Assembly: GCA_045602025.1 (NCBI GenBank)
Contig: JAZSAT010000042.1
Coordinates: 1-23,215 of the forward strand
From: RGIG5579 sp045602025
GTDB taxonomy: Bacteria; Bacillota; Clostridia; Oscillospirales; SIG627
Reading direction: 5' to 3'
DNA: 23,215 nt
Both the position numbers and the translations under genes were made by a program. Below, piece after piece: positions 1-7,285 of this stretch. The notes under the pieces were generated by a model. It saw nothing but the letters and a program-made list of their open reading frames with translations. It made no database searches and was not told where the DNA came from. Within the stretch, counting starts at the first letter, position 1, and every line of letters begins with the position of its first letter.

Positions 1-689
1 TGATCCGAGAAGAAGGTGCAGAGGCTGAGATCGTTTTTGCAAATCAGGCGAAATCCATTCTCCCCTATGCCGATCATATTTTGTGCTGCGACATTCATAC
101 CAGAGTTCGCACCAAACGCCTCTTGAAGAGAGCAGGCGCAAAGGTTGTCTGCGGTCTTGATGATATTATGAATGCTCCTATTGACGGTAGCGGTTATAAT
201 GAGAATTACGGTCTTCTCGGATCCAACAAAGCAACCGAAGACAAGGTTAAGCTCTTCCCCAGAAATTGTAAGCCTCTTGTTTTGGAGATTCAAGAGAGAA
301 TTTTGAAAGCAACCGGCAAACATGTTGAGGTTATGGTGTACGGTGACGGTGCTTTCAAAGATCCTCAAGGTAAGATTTGGGAGCTTGCTGACCCGGTTGT
401 CTCCCCTGCTTATACAGATGGATTGATCGGTACTCCTAATGAGTTGAAATTAAAGTATCTTGCCGACAATGATTATAAAGATCTTTCCGGCGAAGAACTG
501 AAGAAAGCAATTTCTGAAAGCATTAAGAAGAAAAACAACAATCTTGTTGGAAATATGGCTTCTCAGGGAACTACCCCCCGTCAGTTGACCGACCTGATCG
601 GTTCTCTTTGGGACTTGACCAGCGGGTCCGGTGACAAAGGAACTCCTGTCGTTTTGGTACAGGGCTATTTTGACAACTATACAACCTGA
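1..689 (+). CDS. Coenzyme F420-0:L-glutamate ligase-like protein (CofE family), 5' truncated
   Basis: The reading frame is open from base 3 to the TGA at 687-689, giving 228 visible residues. The true start lies beyond the left edge; a TTG at 81 is internal. The sequence resembles CofE-type F420-0:gamma-glutamyl ligase homologues annotated in many Clostridia, with the landmark stretches LGSNKATEDKVKLFP, VMVYGDGAFKDP and ASQGTTPRQLTDLIGSL. True CofE adds glutamates to coenzyme F420-0 with GTP. Most Clostridia are not known to make F420, so the substrate here is open, and other amide-bond ligation is possible (inference). The gene ends in a strong terminator and is not co-transcribed with spoVAD. 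Family assignment is good; function is uncertain. Confidence 0.72.
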   Translation, partial: IREEGAEAEIVFANQAKSILPYADHILCCDIHTRVRTKRLLKRAGAKVVCGLDDIMNAPIDGSGYNENYGLLGSNKATEDKVKLFPRNCKPLVLEIQERILKATGKHVEVMVYGDGAFKDPQGKIWELADPVVSPAYTDGLIGTPNELKLKYLADNDYKDLSGEELKKAISESIKKKNNNLVGNMASQGTTPRQLTDLIGSLWDLTSGSGDKGTPVVLVQGYFDNYTT

Positions 690-694
690 AAAGC

Positions 695-726
695 AAAAAG
701 AGAGTGGATTTCCACTCTCTTTTTTG
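695..726 (+). terminator. Rho-independent terminator of the CofE-like gene
   Basis: A 9-bp perfect stem (699-707 AGAGAGTGG with 712-720 CCACTCTCT) closes a 4-nt loop. An A run precedes it and a T run (721-725) follows. It lies 6 bases after the TGA and separates this gene from spoVAD. Confidence 0.92.
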
Positions 727-754
727 TATAATTTTTTTTTGAAAAAACATAATA
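725..754 (+). promoter_or_regulatory. Forespore sigma-G/sigma-F-type promoter of spoVAD
   Basis: TGTATA (725-730; GTATA fits the GHATR -35 of sigma-G) is separated by 17 bp from CATAATA (748-754), which fits the sigma-G -10 consensus CATNHTA exactly. The predicted start near 761 leaves a leader of about 16 nt containing GGTGA before the ATG at 777. In Bacillus subtilis the spoVA operon is under sigma-G control. The call rests on sequence match only. Confidence 0.62.
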
Positions 755-776
755 AGAAAAAAATACGGTGATTATT

Positions 777-1781
777 ATGTCAAGAAGAATTTTAGAGTTT
801 ACCCAGAATCAAGCAATCATCAGTTCAGCAAGTGTAGTTGGAAAAATGGAAAGCGAAGGCCCGTTGAAAAAATACTTTGATATTTGTTCCAACGACAGCA
901 AATTCAATATGGATACTTGGGAAAAAGCAGAAGCTGAGATGGTTCGCGAATGTACCGAAGCTGCCATAAAAAAAGGAAGACTCATCTACGATGACATTGA
1001 TCTTTCCTTTTCCGGCGATCTTACCAATCAGTGTGCTGCTTCCGCCTTTGGTTTAAAAGACAAAAAAATTCCTCACATCGGTCTTTACGGGGCTTGTTCC
1101 ACTTTTGCTCTCTCAGTCGGAATGGCAGCACTTTCAATGGAAGCTGGGCTAGCAGAAACCACACTTGCAGAGGCGTCTTCTCATTTTTGCTCTGCTGAAC
1201 GCCAATATCGCTTCCCACTTGAATACGGTTGTCAAAGACCGCCGACTGCACAGAATACCGTTACCGGCTCCGGTTGCGTTATTATTACAAGTAAAAAAGA
1301 AAGCGGCCCTTATATAAAAGAATTCTTTCCGGGAATTATTCAAGATTTTGGAATCAATGATGCCAATAATATGGGTGCTGCAATGGCACCTTCATGTGCC
1401 GATACACTTATTCGGTATTTTTCTCTTTCAGATATGAAGCCACATCAATTTGATATGATCTTTACAGGTGATCTTGGGTTCGAAGGCCACGAGATTTTTC
1501 TTGATCTCACAAAAAAAGCAGGCATTCATATAAAGGAAAATAGTGAGGATTGCGGAAAATTAATTTATGATTCAAAAAAACAGAATGTAAATTCCGGTGC
1601 CTCCGGCTGTGGATGCTCAGCAAGTGTTTTTTGTGGATATATTATGGATAAACTAATGAAAAAAGACTACAAAAATATACTTTTGATCGGTACCGGTGCT
1701 TTATTAAACGCTGGAACCGTTTTACAAAAGGAAACGATTCCCGGCGTCTCTCACCTTGTCAAAATCTCGACGGAGTCATAA
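777..1781 (+). CDS. spoVAD: Stage V sporulation protein AD
   Basis: This 334-residue protein has the thiolase/ketoacyl-synthase-like fold of SpoVAD, a component of the SpoVA apparatus that moves dipicolinic acid (with calcium) into the forespore and out during germination. In Bacillus SpoVAD binds dipicolinate. Visible family landmarks are FSGDLTNQC, GLYGACSTFALS, CSAERQYRFPLEYG, TGSGC and DLGFEGHEIF. I choose ATG 777, preceded by GGTGA at 766-770, over the in-frame GTG at 768, which would lie only a few bases after the predicted start of transcription. spoVAE follows after a single base. The usual upstream partner spoVAC is not here; a terminated, unrelated gene takes its place. Confidence 0.95.
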   Translation: MSRRILEFTQNQAIISSASVVGKMESEGPLKKYFDICSNDSKFNMDTWEKAEAEMVRECTEAAIKKGRLIYDDIDLSFSGDLTNQCAASAFGLKDKKIPHIGLYGACSTFALSVGMAALSMEAGLAETTLAEASSHFCSAERQYRFPLEYGCQRPPTAQNTVTGSGCVIITSKKESGPYIKEFFPGIIQDFGINDANNMGAAMAPSCADTLIRYFSLSDMKPHQFDMIFTGDLGFEGHEIFLDLTKKAGIHIKENSEDCGKLIYDSKKQNVNSGASGCGCSASVFCGYIMDKLMKKDYKNILLIGTGALLNAGTVLQKETIPGVSHLVKISTES

Positions 1782-1782
1782 T

Positions 1783-2142
1783 ATGGAATATATAAAATCA
1801 TTTGTTTTTGGCGGATTTTTGTGTATCATTGCTCAAATTTTAATAGATAAAACAAAGCTAACACCCGCTCGAATTCTCACCGGATATGTTTGTTCAGGCG
1901 TGTTTTTAACAGGAATCGGCTTCTACGAACCGCTTGTGAAGTTTTTCGGCTGCGGCGCAACGGTTCCTCTGACCGGCTTTGGTTATACACTTGCAAAGGG
2001 TGTAGAAAAGGCTGTTGAAGCGGATGGCTTTATTGGAATAATGGCGGGTGGTCTGACCAGCACTGCTGCAGGGATCTCGGCTGCGATTGTTTTTTCGGTA
2101 ATGTTTTCCTTGTTTTTCAACGGAAAACCTGAAAATTTGTAA
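1783..2142 (+). CDS. spoVAE: Stage V sporulation protein AE
   Basis: This 119-residue membrane protein matches SpoVAE (AEb type, about 116 residues in Bacillus). It has four hydrophobic segments, about residues 5-20, 30-48, 55-75 and 85-112, with family patterns such as LTPARILTGYVCSGV, FFGCGATVPLTGFGY and GGLTSTAAGIS. It is thought to be one of the membrane channel parts of the dipicolinate transporter. ATG 1783 lies one base after the spoVAD stop and has GGAG (1772-1775) inside the spoVAD end as its ribosome binding site, so the two are translationally coupled. A longer in-frame reading upstream overlaps spoVAD and is not needed. Confidence 0.94.
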   Translation: MEYIKSFVFGGFLCIIAQILIDKTKLTPARILTGYVCSGVFLTGIGFYEPLVKFFGCGATVPLTGFGYTLAKGVEKAVEADGFIGIMAGGLTSTAAGISAAIVFSVMFSLFFNGKPENL

Positions 2143-2150
2143 AAAGAATA

Positions 2151-2179
2151 TTTACAAAATTCAAACTTCATAGTATAAT
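2151..2179 (+). promoter_or_regulatory. Sigma-A promoter of prfB
   Basis: TTTACA (2151-2156), 17 bp, TATAAT (2174-2179). The predicted start near 2186 gives a leader of about 25 nt carrying GGAGG (2199-2203). It lets prfB be expressed in vegetative cells independently of the sporulation genes upstream. Confidence 0.85.
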
Positions 2180-2210
2180 AAACTCTAAGGAAATACTTGG
2201 AGGAACGAAT

Positions 2211-3335
2211 TTGATTATCCAGCTTGAGCAAGCCAGACAGCATCTGCGTGACTTTCAGCCGCAGATCGCAGAACTTGCAAATTCATTGAATGTAGAAGCA
2301 TTAAGAATTAAATGCAAAGAATTGGAAGACGCAGCATCGGAACCTGATTTTTGGAATGATCCCGATAATTCTCAGAAGGTGCTCGGCGAGTTAAAAGAAG
2401 TAAAGGATGTTGTTACTTCTTATGACGATCTCGCTTCCCTTTTTTCTTCCACAATGGAACTTCTCGATCTTGCTATCGAAAGCGACGATGCAAGCTTTAC
2501 GGAAGACATTTTAAACGATATTAAAACAATTGAAAAATCCTATGAGGATCAAAAAATCAAGTTGCTCCTCTCCGGCGAATATGACAGAAGCAATGCCATT
2601 GTATCGATTCATCCCGGCGCAGGCGGTACAGAAGCACAGGATTGGGCTGAAATGCTTTACCGTATGTATATGCGCTTCTCTGAACGCCGCGGCTTTAAGT
2701 TCAAGGTTCTCGATTATTTAGATGGTGATGAAGCAGGCATTAAGAGTGTTACCTTCCTTGTTGAGGGTGAATTTGCATACGGTTATTTGAAATCCGAATC
2801 CGGCGTTCACCGCTTGGTTCGTGTTTCCCCCTTTGACTCTTCCGGAAGAAGACACACCTCATTTTCTTCGGTTGAAGTAATGCCCGAGTTTGATGATAAG
2901 ATCAAGATCGAGATTCGTGATGAAGATCTTGAGATCGAGGCTCACAGAGCAAGCGGCGCAGGCGGTCAGCATGTTAACAAGACCGACTCTGCAATTCGTA
3001 TCAAGCATATCCCCACAGGTATCATTGTTGGTTGTCAGAATGAAAGAAGCCAGCTTCAAAACAAAGAAACCGCAATGAAAATGCTAAAATCAAAGCTGCT
3101 TGAGATCAAAGAACGCGAACAGCTTGAAAAGATTGAAGACATTAAAGGTACAAAAACAAATATCGAGTGGGGCGCACAGATCAGATCTTATGTATTTATG
3201 CCCTATACACTTGCAAAAGACCATAGAACCGGTTACGAAGACGGAGACATCAACAAAGTGATGGACGGTAACCTGGATGAATTTATGAATGCTTATCTGA
3301 TTTTTAAATCAGGTGAAAAAAATAAAATGAATTAA
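2211..3335 (+). CDS. prfB: Peptide chain release factor 2
   Basis: RF2 recognises UGA and UAA stop codons and triggers peptide release on the ribosome. This 374-residue protein carries the RF2-specific tripeptide SPF at 206-208, in the VSPFDSSGRRHTSF context, and the catalytic GGQ at 251-253 in ASGAGGQHVN. The start is TTG 2211, with GGAGG at 2199-2203 and a 7-nt spacer; no ATG lies nearby. RF2 genes in many bacteria need a programmed +1 frameshift at an in-frame UGA around codon 25. Here the frame reads straight through, so that autoregulation is absent. Transcribed from the promoter at 2151-2179, probably together with the small membrane protein gene 12 bases downstream. Confidence 0.97.
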   Translation: MIIQLEQARQHLRDFQPQIAELANSLNVEALRIKCKELEDAASEPDFWNDPDNSQKVLGELKEVKDVVTSYDDLASLFSSTMELLDLAIESDDASFTEDILNDIKTIEKSYEDQKIKLLLSGEYDRSNAIVSIHPGAGGTEAQDWAEMLYRMYMRFSERRGFKFKVLDYLDGDEAGIKSVTFLVEGEFAYGYLKSESGVHRLVRVSPFDSSGRRHTSFSSVEVMPEFDDKIKIEIRDEDLEIEAHRASGAGGQHVNKTDSAIRIKHIPTGIIVGCQNERSQLQNKETAMKMLKSKLLEIKEREQLEKIEDIKGTKTNIEWGAQIRSYVFMPYTLAKDHRTGYEDGDINKVMDGNLDEFMNAYLIFKSGEKNKMN

Positions 3336-3347
3336 AGGAGAATGATC

Positions 3348-3671
3348 ATGACCAGAAAATCCAAATTTATCATTGCAATTTGTCTTGTTGCAGAAGCTTT
3401 TACCAGTCTTGTACTTTCATTTGTATATTCCGACCGCAAGAAGGAGCTTTCCAAGCTGTTTCTCGGAATCGGTGTTCTGAGTGGACTTGGCGGTGCTTAC
3501 CTCCTCTACAATGAATATCAGGAAGCAAAAAATGACAGACTTGCTTTTGACGGCGCTGATTGGTGCTCCGATGACTGCGATTGCTGCGAAGGTGACTTCT
3601 TTGATGAGGATCTTGCTGACGACATCAATTTTACGATTGCAGAAGAGGAAGAAGAAACTCCTGCTGAATAA
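3348..3671 (+). CDS. Small membrane protein with an acidic, Cys-rich tail (unknown function)
   Basis: I do not recognise a characterised family. The 107-residue product has two hydrophobic segments (about residues 7-28 and 37-56) separated by a short charged loop, SDRKKELSK. A strongly acidic C-terminal tail follows, with four clustered cysteines in DWCSDDCDCCEGD and an EEEEE run near the end. The cluster could bind metal, but no known motif is matched. ATG 3348 is chosen over ATG 3342 because the AAAGGAG at 3334-3340 is correctly spaced only from 3348. It probably shares a transcript with prfB and ends at the hairpin at 3681-3716. Codon use and a strong ribosome binding site support a real gene. 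Confidence 0.75.
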   Translation: MTRKSKFIIAICLVAEAFTSLVLSFVYSDRKKELSKLFLGIGVLSGLGGAYLLYNEYQEAKNDRLAFDGADWCSDDCDCCEGDFFDEDLADDINFTIAEEEEETPAE

Positions 3672-3680
3672 TTCACATAC

Positions 3681-3716
3681 AAAAAACCCCTTGATACCAA
3701 GTATCAAGGGGTTTTT
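3681..3716. terminator. Bidirectional terminator between the prfB operon and glnS
   Basis: An 11-bp GC-containing stem (3687-3697 CCCCTTGATAC with 3701-3711 GTATCAAGGGG) closes a 3-nt loop. An A run lies to the left and a T run to the right, so it can end transcripts from either side. It fills the gap between two convergent genes. Confidence 0.95.
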
Positions 3717-3717
3717 C

Positions 3718-5370
3718 TTATTTACCTTTGCTGTCCTTTAAAGGAACAATACTGTTAAAGGTGTTTTCATATTTGGAATCTTTGCAGAAATAACCGTTTC
3801 TTACAAACTGGAAACGATCACCCGGTTTTGCATCCTTGAGAGAAAGCTCGAGTTTACAGTTCTTCAAAAGATTTTTAGAATCGGGATTTAAATAATCACC
3901 ATAGCTCTTTCCTTCAGGAAGTGCAACAAGGTTTTCCTCGGCAAAGAGTCTGCCAAATTCATAAATATCAGCATCAAAGCAATGCTCCGCGGATAGCCAA
4001 TGAATGGTTCCCTTGATCTTTCTGCCGTCTGCGGGGTTTTTACCGCCTGTTTCGAGATCAGCAGTAGCTCTGATCAAGGTAATGTTTCCCTCGGAGTCAG
4101 TCTCATAGCCGGTGCACTTAATTACATAAGCACCCATCAGACGAACTTCGTTTTCAGGATAGAGTCTATGGAATTTCGGAACCTTTTCTGTTCTGAAATC
4201 GCCGCGTTCGATATAGATCTCTCGGGTAAAAGGAACAAGTCTTGTGCCTGCATTTTCATCATTGGGATTGTTGTTCTGTGCAAATTCTTCCACTTTTCCT
4301 TCGGGATAGTTTTCAATCACAACTTTGACAGGATCCAGAACAGCAATTCTTCTGATTGCGTTAAAATTTAATTCATCACGAATACAATGCTCCAAAAGAC
4401 CGATATCAACAATGCTGTATGCCTTAGAGATACCTGCTCTTTTTACAAATTCAAAAATTGCAGAGGGTGTATATCCCCTTCTTTTAAGGCCGCAAAGAGT
4501 GGGCATTCTGGGATCGTCCCAGCCATCTACCGTTCCGGTTTCAACAAGCTGGCGAAGATAACGCTTGCTCATTACAGTGTGAGTCACATTGAGTCTTGCA
4601 AATTCATACTGATGAGGCTTCTTCTCAAAGCCAATATGATCAACAACCCAATCATAAAGCGGTCTGTGGTTTTCAAATTCTATGGAGCACATGGAATGGG
4701 TAATGCCTTCCAATGCGTCCTGAATAGGATGTGCAAAGTCATAAAGCGGATAGATGCACCACTTGTCGCCCTGCCTGTGGTGAGAAGTATGTGCAATTCT
4801 GTAAATGGCAGGGTCTCGCATATTCATATTGGGAGAAGACATATCGATCTTTGCGCGAAGAGTGCACGCACCGTCCTCAAATTCACCGTTTTTCATTTTC
4901 TCGAACAGAGAAAGATTTTCCTCAACACTACGATCGCGGTAGGGGCTGTTTTTGCCGGGTTCGGTAAGAGTTCCGCGATACTCTCTCATTTCTTCTGCGC
5001 TGAGATCGCAAACATAAGCATCTCCTTGACGAATTAGTTGAACTGCAAACTCATAGCATTTTTCAAAATAATCCGAACCGTAAAAAATGCCACCGGTAGG
5101 TTCTGCACCGAGCCATTTCAGATCTTCATAAATACTCTGTACATACTCATCGTCCTCTTTTGCGGGATTGGTATCGTCGTAGCGGAGATTGAAGAGACCA
5201 CCATACTGCTTTGCAAGCATTGCATTGATATATATTGCTTTTGCACTGCCAATGTGGAGGTACCCGTTTGGCTCCGGAGGAAATCTTGTGTGGAGCTTTT
5301 CAATAACACCGTTTTTCAAATCATTTTCAATAATTTCCTGAAGGAAATTTGAGCTTGTATTTTCTTCCAT
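3718..5370 (-). CDS. glnS: Glutamine--tRNA ligase
   Basis: Class I aminoacyl-tRNA synthetase of 550 residues (E. coli enzyme 554) that charges tRNA-Gln directly. The HIGH-type motif is HIGS at 39-42 in PPEPNGYLHIGSAKA, and the KMSKS-type motif is VMSKR at 266-270, as in E. coli. The C-terminal anticodon-binding beta barrels appear complete, ending NTFNSIVPLKD. I place the start at the ATG at 5370: AAGGAG sits 7 bases upstream and the family N-terminus fits. A longer reading to 5424 would overlap gltX. Only 4 bases separate it from the gltX stop, so the two are one operon. Many Firmicutes lack GlnRS and use the GatCAB amidation route, so this gene is phylogenetically informative. Confidence 0.96.
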   Translation of the reverse strand: MEENTSSNFLQEIIENDLKNGVIEKLHTRFPPEPNGYLHIGSAKAIYINAMLAKQYGGLFNLRYDDTNPAKEDDEYVQSIYEDLKWLGAEPTGGIFYGSDYFEKCYEFAVQLIRQGDAYVCDLSAEEMREYRGTLTEPGKNSPYRDRSVEENLSLFEKMKNGEFEDGACTLRAKIDMSSPNMNMRDPAIYRIAHTSHHRQGDKWCIYPLYDFAHPIQDALEGITHSMCSIEFENHRPLYDWVVDHIGFEKKPHQYEFARLNVTHTVMSKRYLRQLVETGTVDGWDDPRMPTLCGLKRRGYTPSAIFEFVKRAGISKAYSIVDIGLLEHCIRDELNFNAIRRIAVLDPVKVVIENYPEGKVEEFAQNNNPNDENAGTRLVPFTREIYIERGDFRTEKVPKFHRLYPENEVRLMGAYVIKCTGYETDSEGNITLIRATADLETGGKNPADGRKIKGTIHWLSAEHCFDADIYEFGRLFAEENLVALPEGKSYGDYLNPDSKNLLKNCKLELSLKDAKPGDRFQFVRNGYFCKDSKYENTFNSIVPLKDSKGK

Positions 5371-5374
5371 ACCA

Positions 5375-7057
5375 TTACTCCTTAACAGACGCGAGAGCCT
5401 TTGATTTTTCAAGTCTCTCAACAACTTTTTCTTTACCTAAAATTTTCATAACAGAACAAAGATCCGGGGATGCGGACTTGCCGGTCACCGCAATTCTGAG
5501 AACCATACTGATATCACCTACATGACCCTTATAAAGCTCCGGATTTGCCTTGTATTCCTTGGGCTTTGCCGCAAAGCCCATATCGGTTGCAAGCTTTGTA
5601 ATTCTTTCAAACCATACATCACTTTCATCGTTGCTGTCAAAAATGGCCTGATAGGAATCAAGGATCATAGTGATGTCTTCCTTGGAAACATTTTCAGGCA
5701 TTGCATCCTTGTAAGCAAACAGCTCATCATAAAAGAAGCCAAGATAATCACGGATTTCACTCCAAGTACCAATGTCCTTGCGAGGCTTAGGACCTCCACG
5801 ACCGATGGAAAAGATCTTTAATGCCTTTTCTTTATCATTGGACAACAAAGAATAAAGCTCTTCATCAAACTCCTTGGTCCAAGAAAGAACCTCGCTGTAA
5901 ACCTCTTCGGAAGACATTTTGCTGATGACATTTTTAGAAACGTCACAAAGCTTCATATAATCAAAAAGTGATCCTGCAGGATTCATCTTCTTATAAGAGA
6001 AAGGAAAACTACTTGCAGGCATATCGGGATTTGCCCGTCTCCAATCCTCAAAATTCGAATTTAAAATCGTAAGGATGTATTCATATACCGAGCGAATAGG
6101 AAATCCTTCTGCCTTGTAATAGGTTAAAGCGAGCTCGGGGTCCTTTCTTTTGGAAAGTTTTCTCTTGCTGGTTCCGTCCATTTTCATCAAAGGACCGATG
6201 TGCAGATATTTGGGGATTTTAAACCCGAGAGCACGGAAAAGCTGAAGGTGGAACGGCAAGGTAGAAAGCCACTCATCACCACGAACGACATGCGTTGTGT
6301 GCATCAGGTGATCATCAACAGCGTGTGCAAAATGATAGGTGGGAATTCCGTCGGACTTCAATAAAACATGATCAATATCATTTTCCGTCAACTCCATGTT
6401 TCCCTTGATCAGATCTGTAAAACGGATCTTATTTTCAATGGATCCGGTGGAACGGAAGCGCAGAACCCAAGGCATACCTTTGGAAAGAGCTGCTTTGATA
6501 TCATCAAGAGAAGCATCCCTCCATTTTGCCCACTTGCCGTAATAACCGAAATTTTCCTTCCCGCTTTCTTGTTTTTCGTGAATCTCGGAAAGCTCTTCCT
6601 CGGTACAGAAGCAAGGGTACGCCAAGCCTTCAAGCAGAAGCTTTTTTGCAAAAACATGATAAATATCTTTTCTTTGACGCTGTCGGTAAGGACCGTAATT
6701 GCCGGCGTCACCCTCAAGGGTAGCTCCTTCATCAAAAAAGATGCCGTAATGCGAAAGAGATTCGATCAAGGTTTCGATAGCACCGGGAACTTCTCTTTTT
6801 GCATCTGTATCTTCCACACGCAAGAACAAAACTCCTTCAGATTGATGGCACATTCTTTCGGAAGTAAGGCCTTGAACAAGATTTCCAAGATGGACAAAGC
6901 CGGTGGGGCTTGGCGCCATTCTTGAAACAACTGCTCCCTCTTTTAACTGGCGAGGTGGAAATTGAGCTTCCACCTCCTCAGGAGTAAAAGTAACATTTGA
7001 AAACAAAATTTCGGAAAGTTCAATTCTCTCCTCAACTGTTAATTGTCTGCGATCCAT
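5375..7057 (-). CDS. gltX: Glutamate--tRNA ligase (long clostridial type)
   Basis: Class I synthetase of 560 residues that charges tRNA-Glu. The HIGH motif is HLGN at 56-59 after APSPTGF, and the KMSKS motif is KLSKRK near residue 303. It starts with about 40 extra residues before the catalytic core compared with E. coli GluRS. This extended form is common in Clostridia, to my knowledge. The zinc-binding region keeps C149 and C151 (PCFC), but the third cysteine position reads Trp (W176 in YYGKW), so the zinc site is probably degenerate. It is the first gene of a gltX-glnS operon with its own sigma-A promoter. The ribosome binding site before the ATG is weak. Confidence 0.95.
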   Translation of the reverse strand: MDRRQLTVEERIELSEILFSNVTFTPEEVEAQFPPRQLKEGAVVSRMAPSPTGFVHLGNLVQGLTSERMCHQSEGVLFLRVEDTDAKREVPGAIETLIESLSHYGIFFDEGATLEGDAGNYGPYRQRQRKDIYHVFAKKLLLEGLAYPCFCTEEELSEIHEKQESGKENFGYYGKWAKWRDASLDDIKAALSKGMPWVLRFRSTGSIENKIRFTDLIKGNMELTENDIDHVLLKSDGIPTYHFAHAVDDHLMHTTHVVRGDEWLSTLPFHLQLFRALGFKIPKYLHIGPLMKMDGTSKRKLSKRKDPELALTYYKAEGFPIRSVYEYILTILNSNFEDWRRANPDMPASSFPFSYKKMNPAGSLFDYMKLCDVSKNVISKMSSEEVYSEVLSWTKEFDEELYSLLSNDKEKALKIFSIGRGGPKPRKDIGTWSEIRDYLGFFYDELFAYKDAMPENVSKEDITMILDSYQAIFDSNDESDVWFERITKLATDMGFAAKPKEYKANPELYKGHVGDISMVLRIAVTGKSASPDLCSVMKILGKEKVVERLEKSKALASVKE

Positions 7058-7090
7058 AGTAAACCTACCAAATTATAATATCGATTCTAT

Positions 7091-7119
7091 ATTATACAAT
7101 ATTTTTCCTTGCAATACAA
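7091..7119 (-). promoter_or_regulatory. Sigma-A promoter of the gltX-glnS operon
   Basis: Read on the minus strand: TTGTAT (7119-7114), 17 bp, TATAAT (7096-7091). The predicted start near 7084 leaves a leader under 30 nt, so there is no room for a T-box or other riboswitch. Confidence 0.78.
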
Positions 7120-7135
7120 GTAGGAAAGCAACAAA

Positions 7136-7193
7136 AAATTGATGGATATAACGCGTTTCAGCTATAAAAAATTATAATAGCAGTCATCAATTT
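7136..7193. repeat. Inverted repeat between divergent gltX and oadG promoters
   Basis: A perfect 9-bp inverted repeat (AAATTGATG 7136-7144, CATCAATTT 7185-7193) encloses an 8-bp palindrome AACGCGTT (7150-7157) and a nested GCTAT/ATAGC pair (7161-7165, 7177-7181). It lies upstream of both -35 boxes, where an operator would sit. The whole intergenic stretch 7058-7285 holds only this, the two promoters and AT-rich sequence. A regulatory role is an inference. Confidence 0.35.
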
Positions 7194-7223
7194 GTAAAAT
7201 AAATGTTAAATGATAAATTCTTA

Positions 7224-7252
7224 TTGAAATAACAACAATAATATTGTAAAAT
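7224..7252 (+). promoter_or_regulatory. Sigma-A promoter of the oxaloacetate decarboxylase operon
   Basis: TTGAAA (7224-7229), 17 bp, TAAAAT (7247-7252). The predicted start near 7259 gives a leader of about 26 nt with AAAGGAGG (7271-7278). A second, weaker candidate is TTGATG (7139-7144), 18 bp, TATAAA (7163-7168). Confidence 0.75.
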
Positions 7253-7285
7253 AATAGGTGATTTTTATTTAAAGGAGGACACTTT

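Noticed and set aside
4387..5037. 216-codon plus-strand frame opposite glnS (and similar ones opposite gltX, for example 6368-6925)
   Set aside because: Shadow of the synthetase genes; low-complexity composition and no start signals.
7145..7160. Possible CcpA cre site before the oadG operon
   Set aside because: The CGCG centre looked suggestive, but several invariant cre positions mismatch in both possible alignments.
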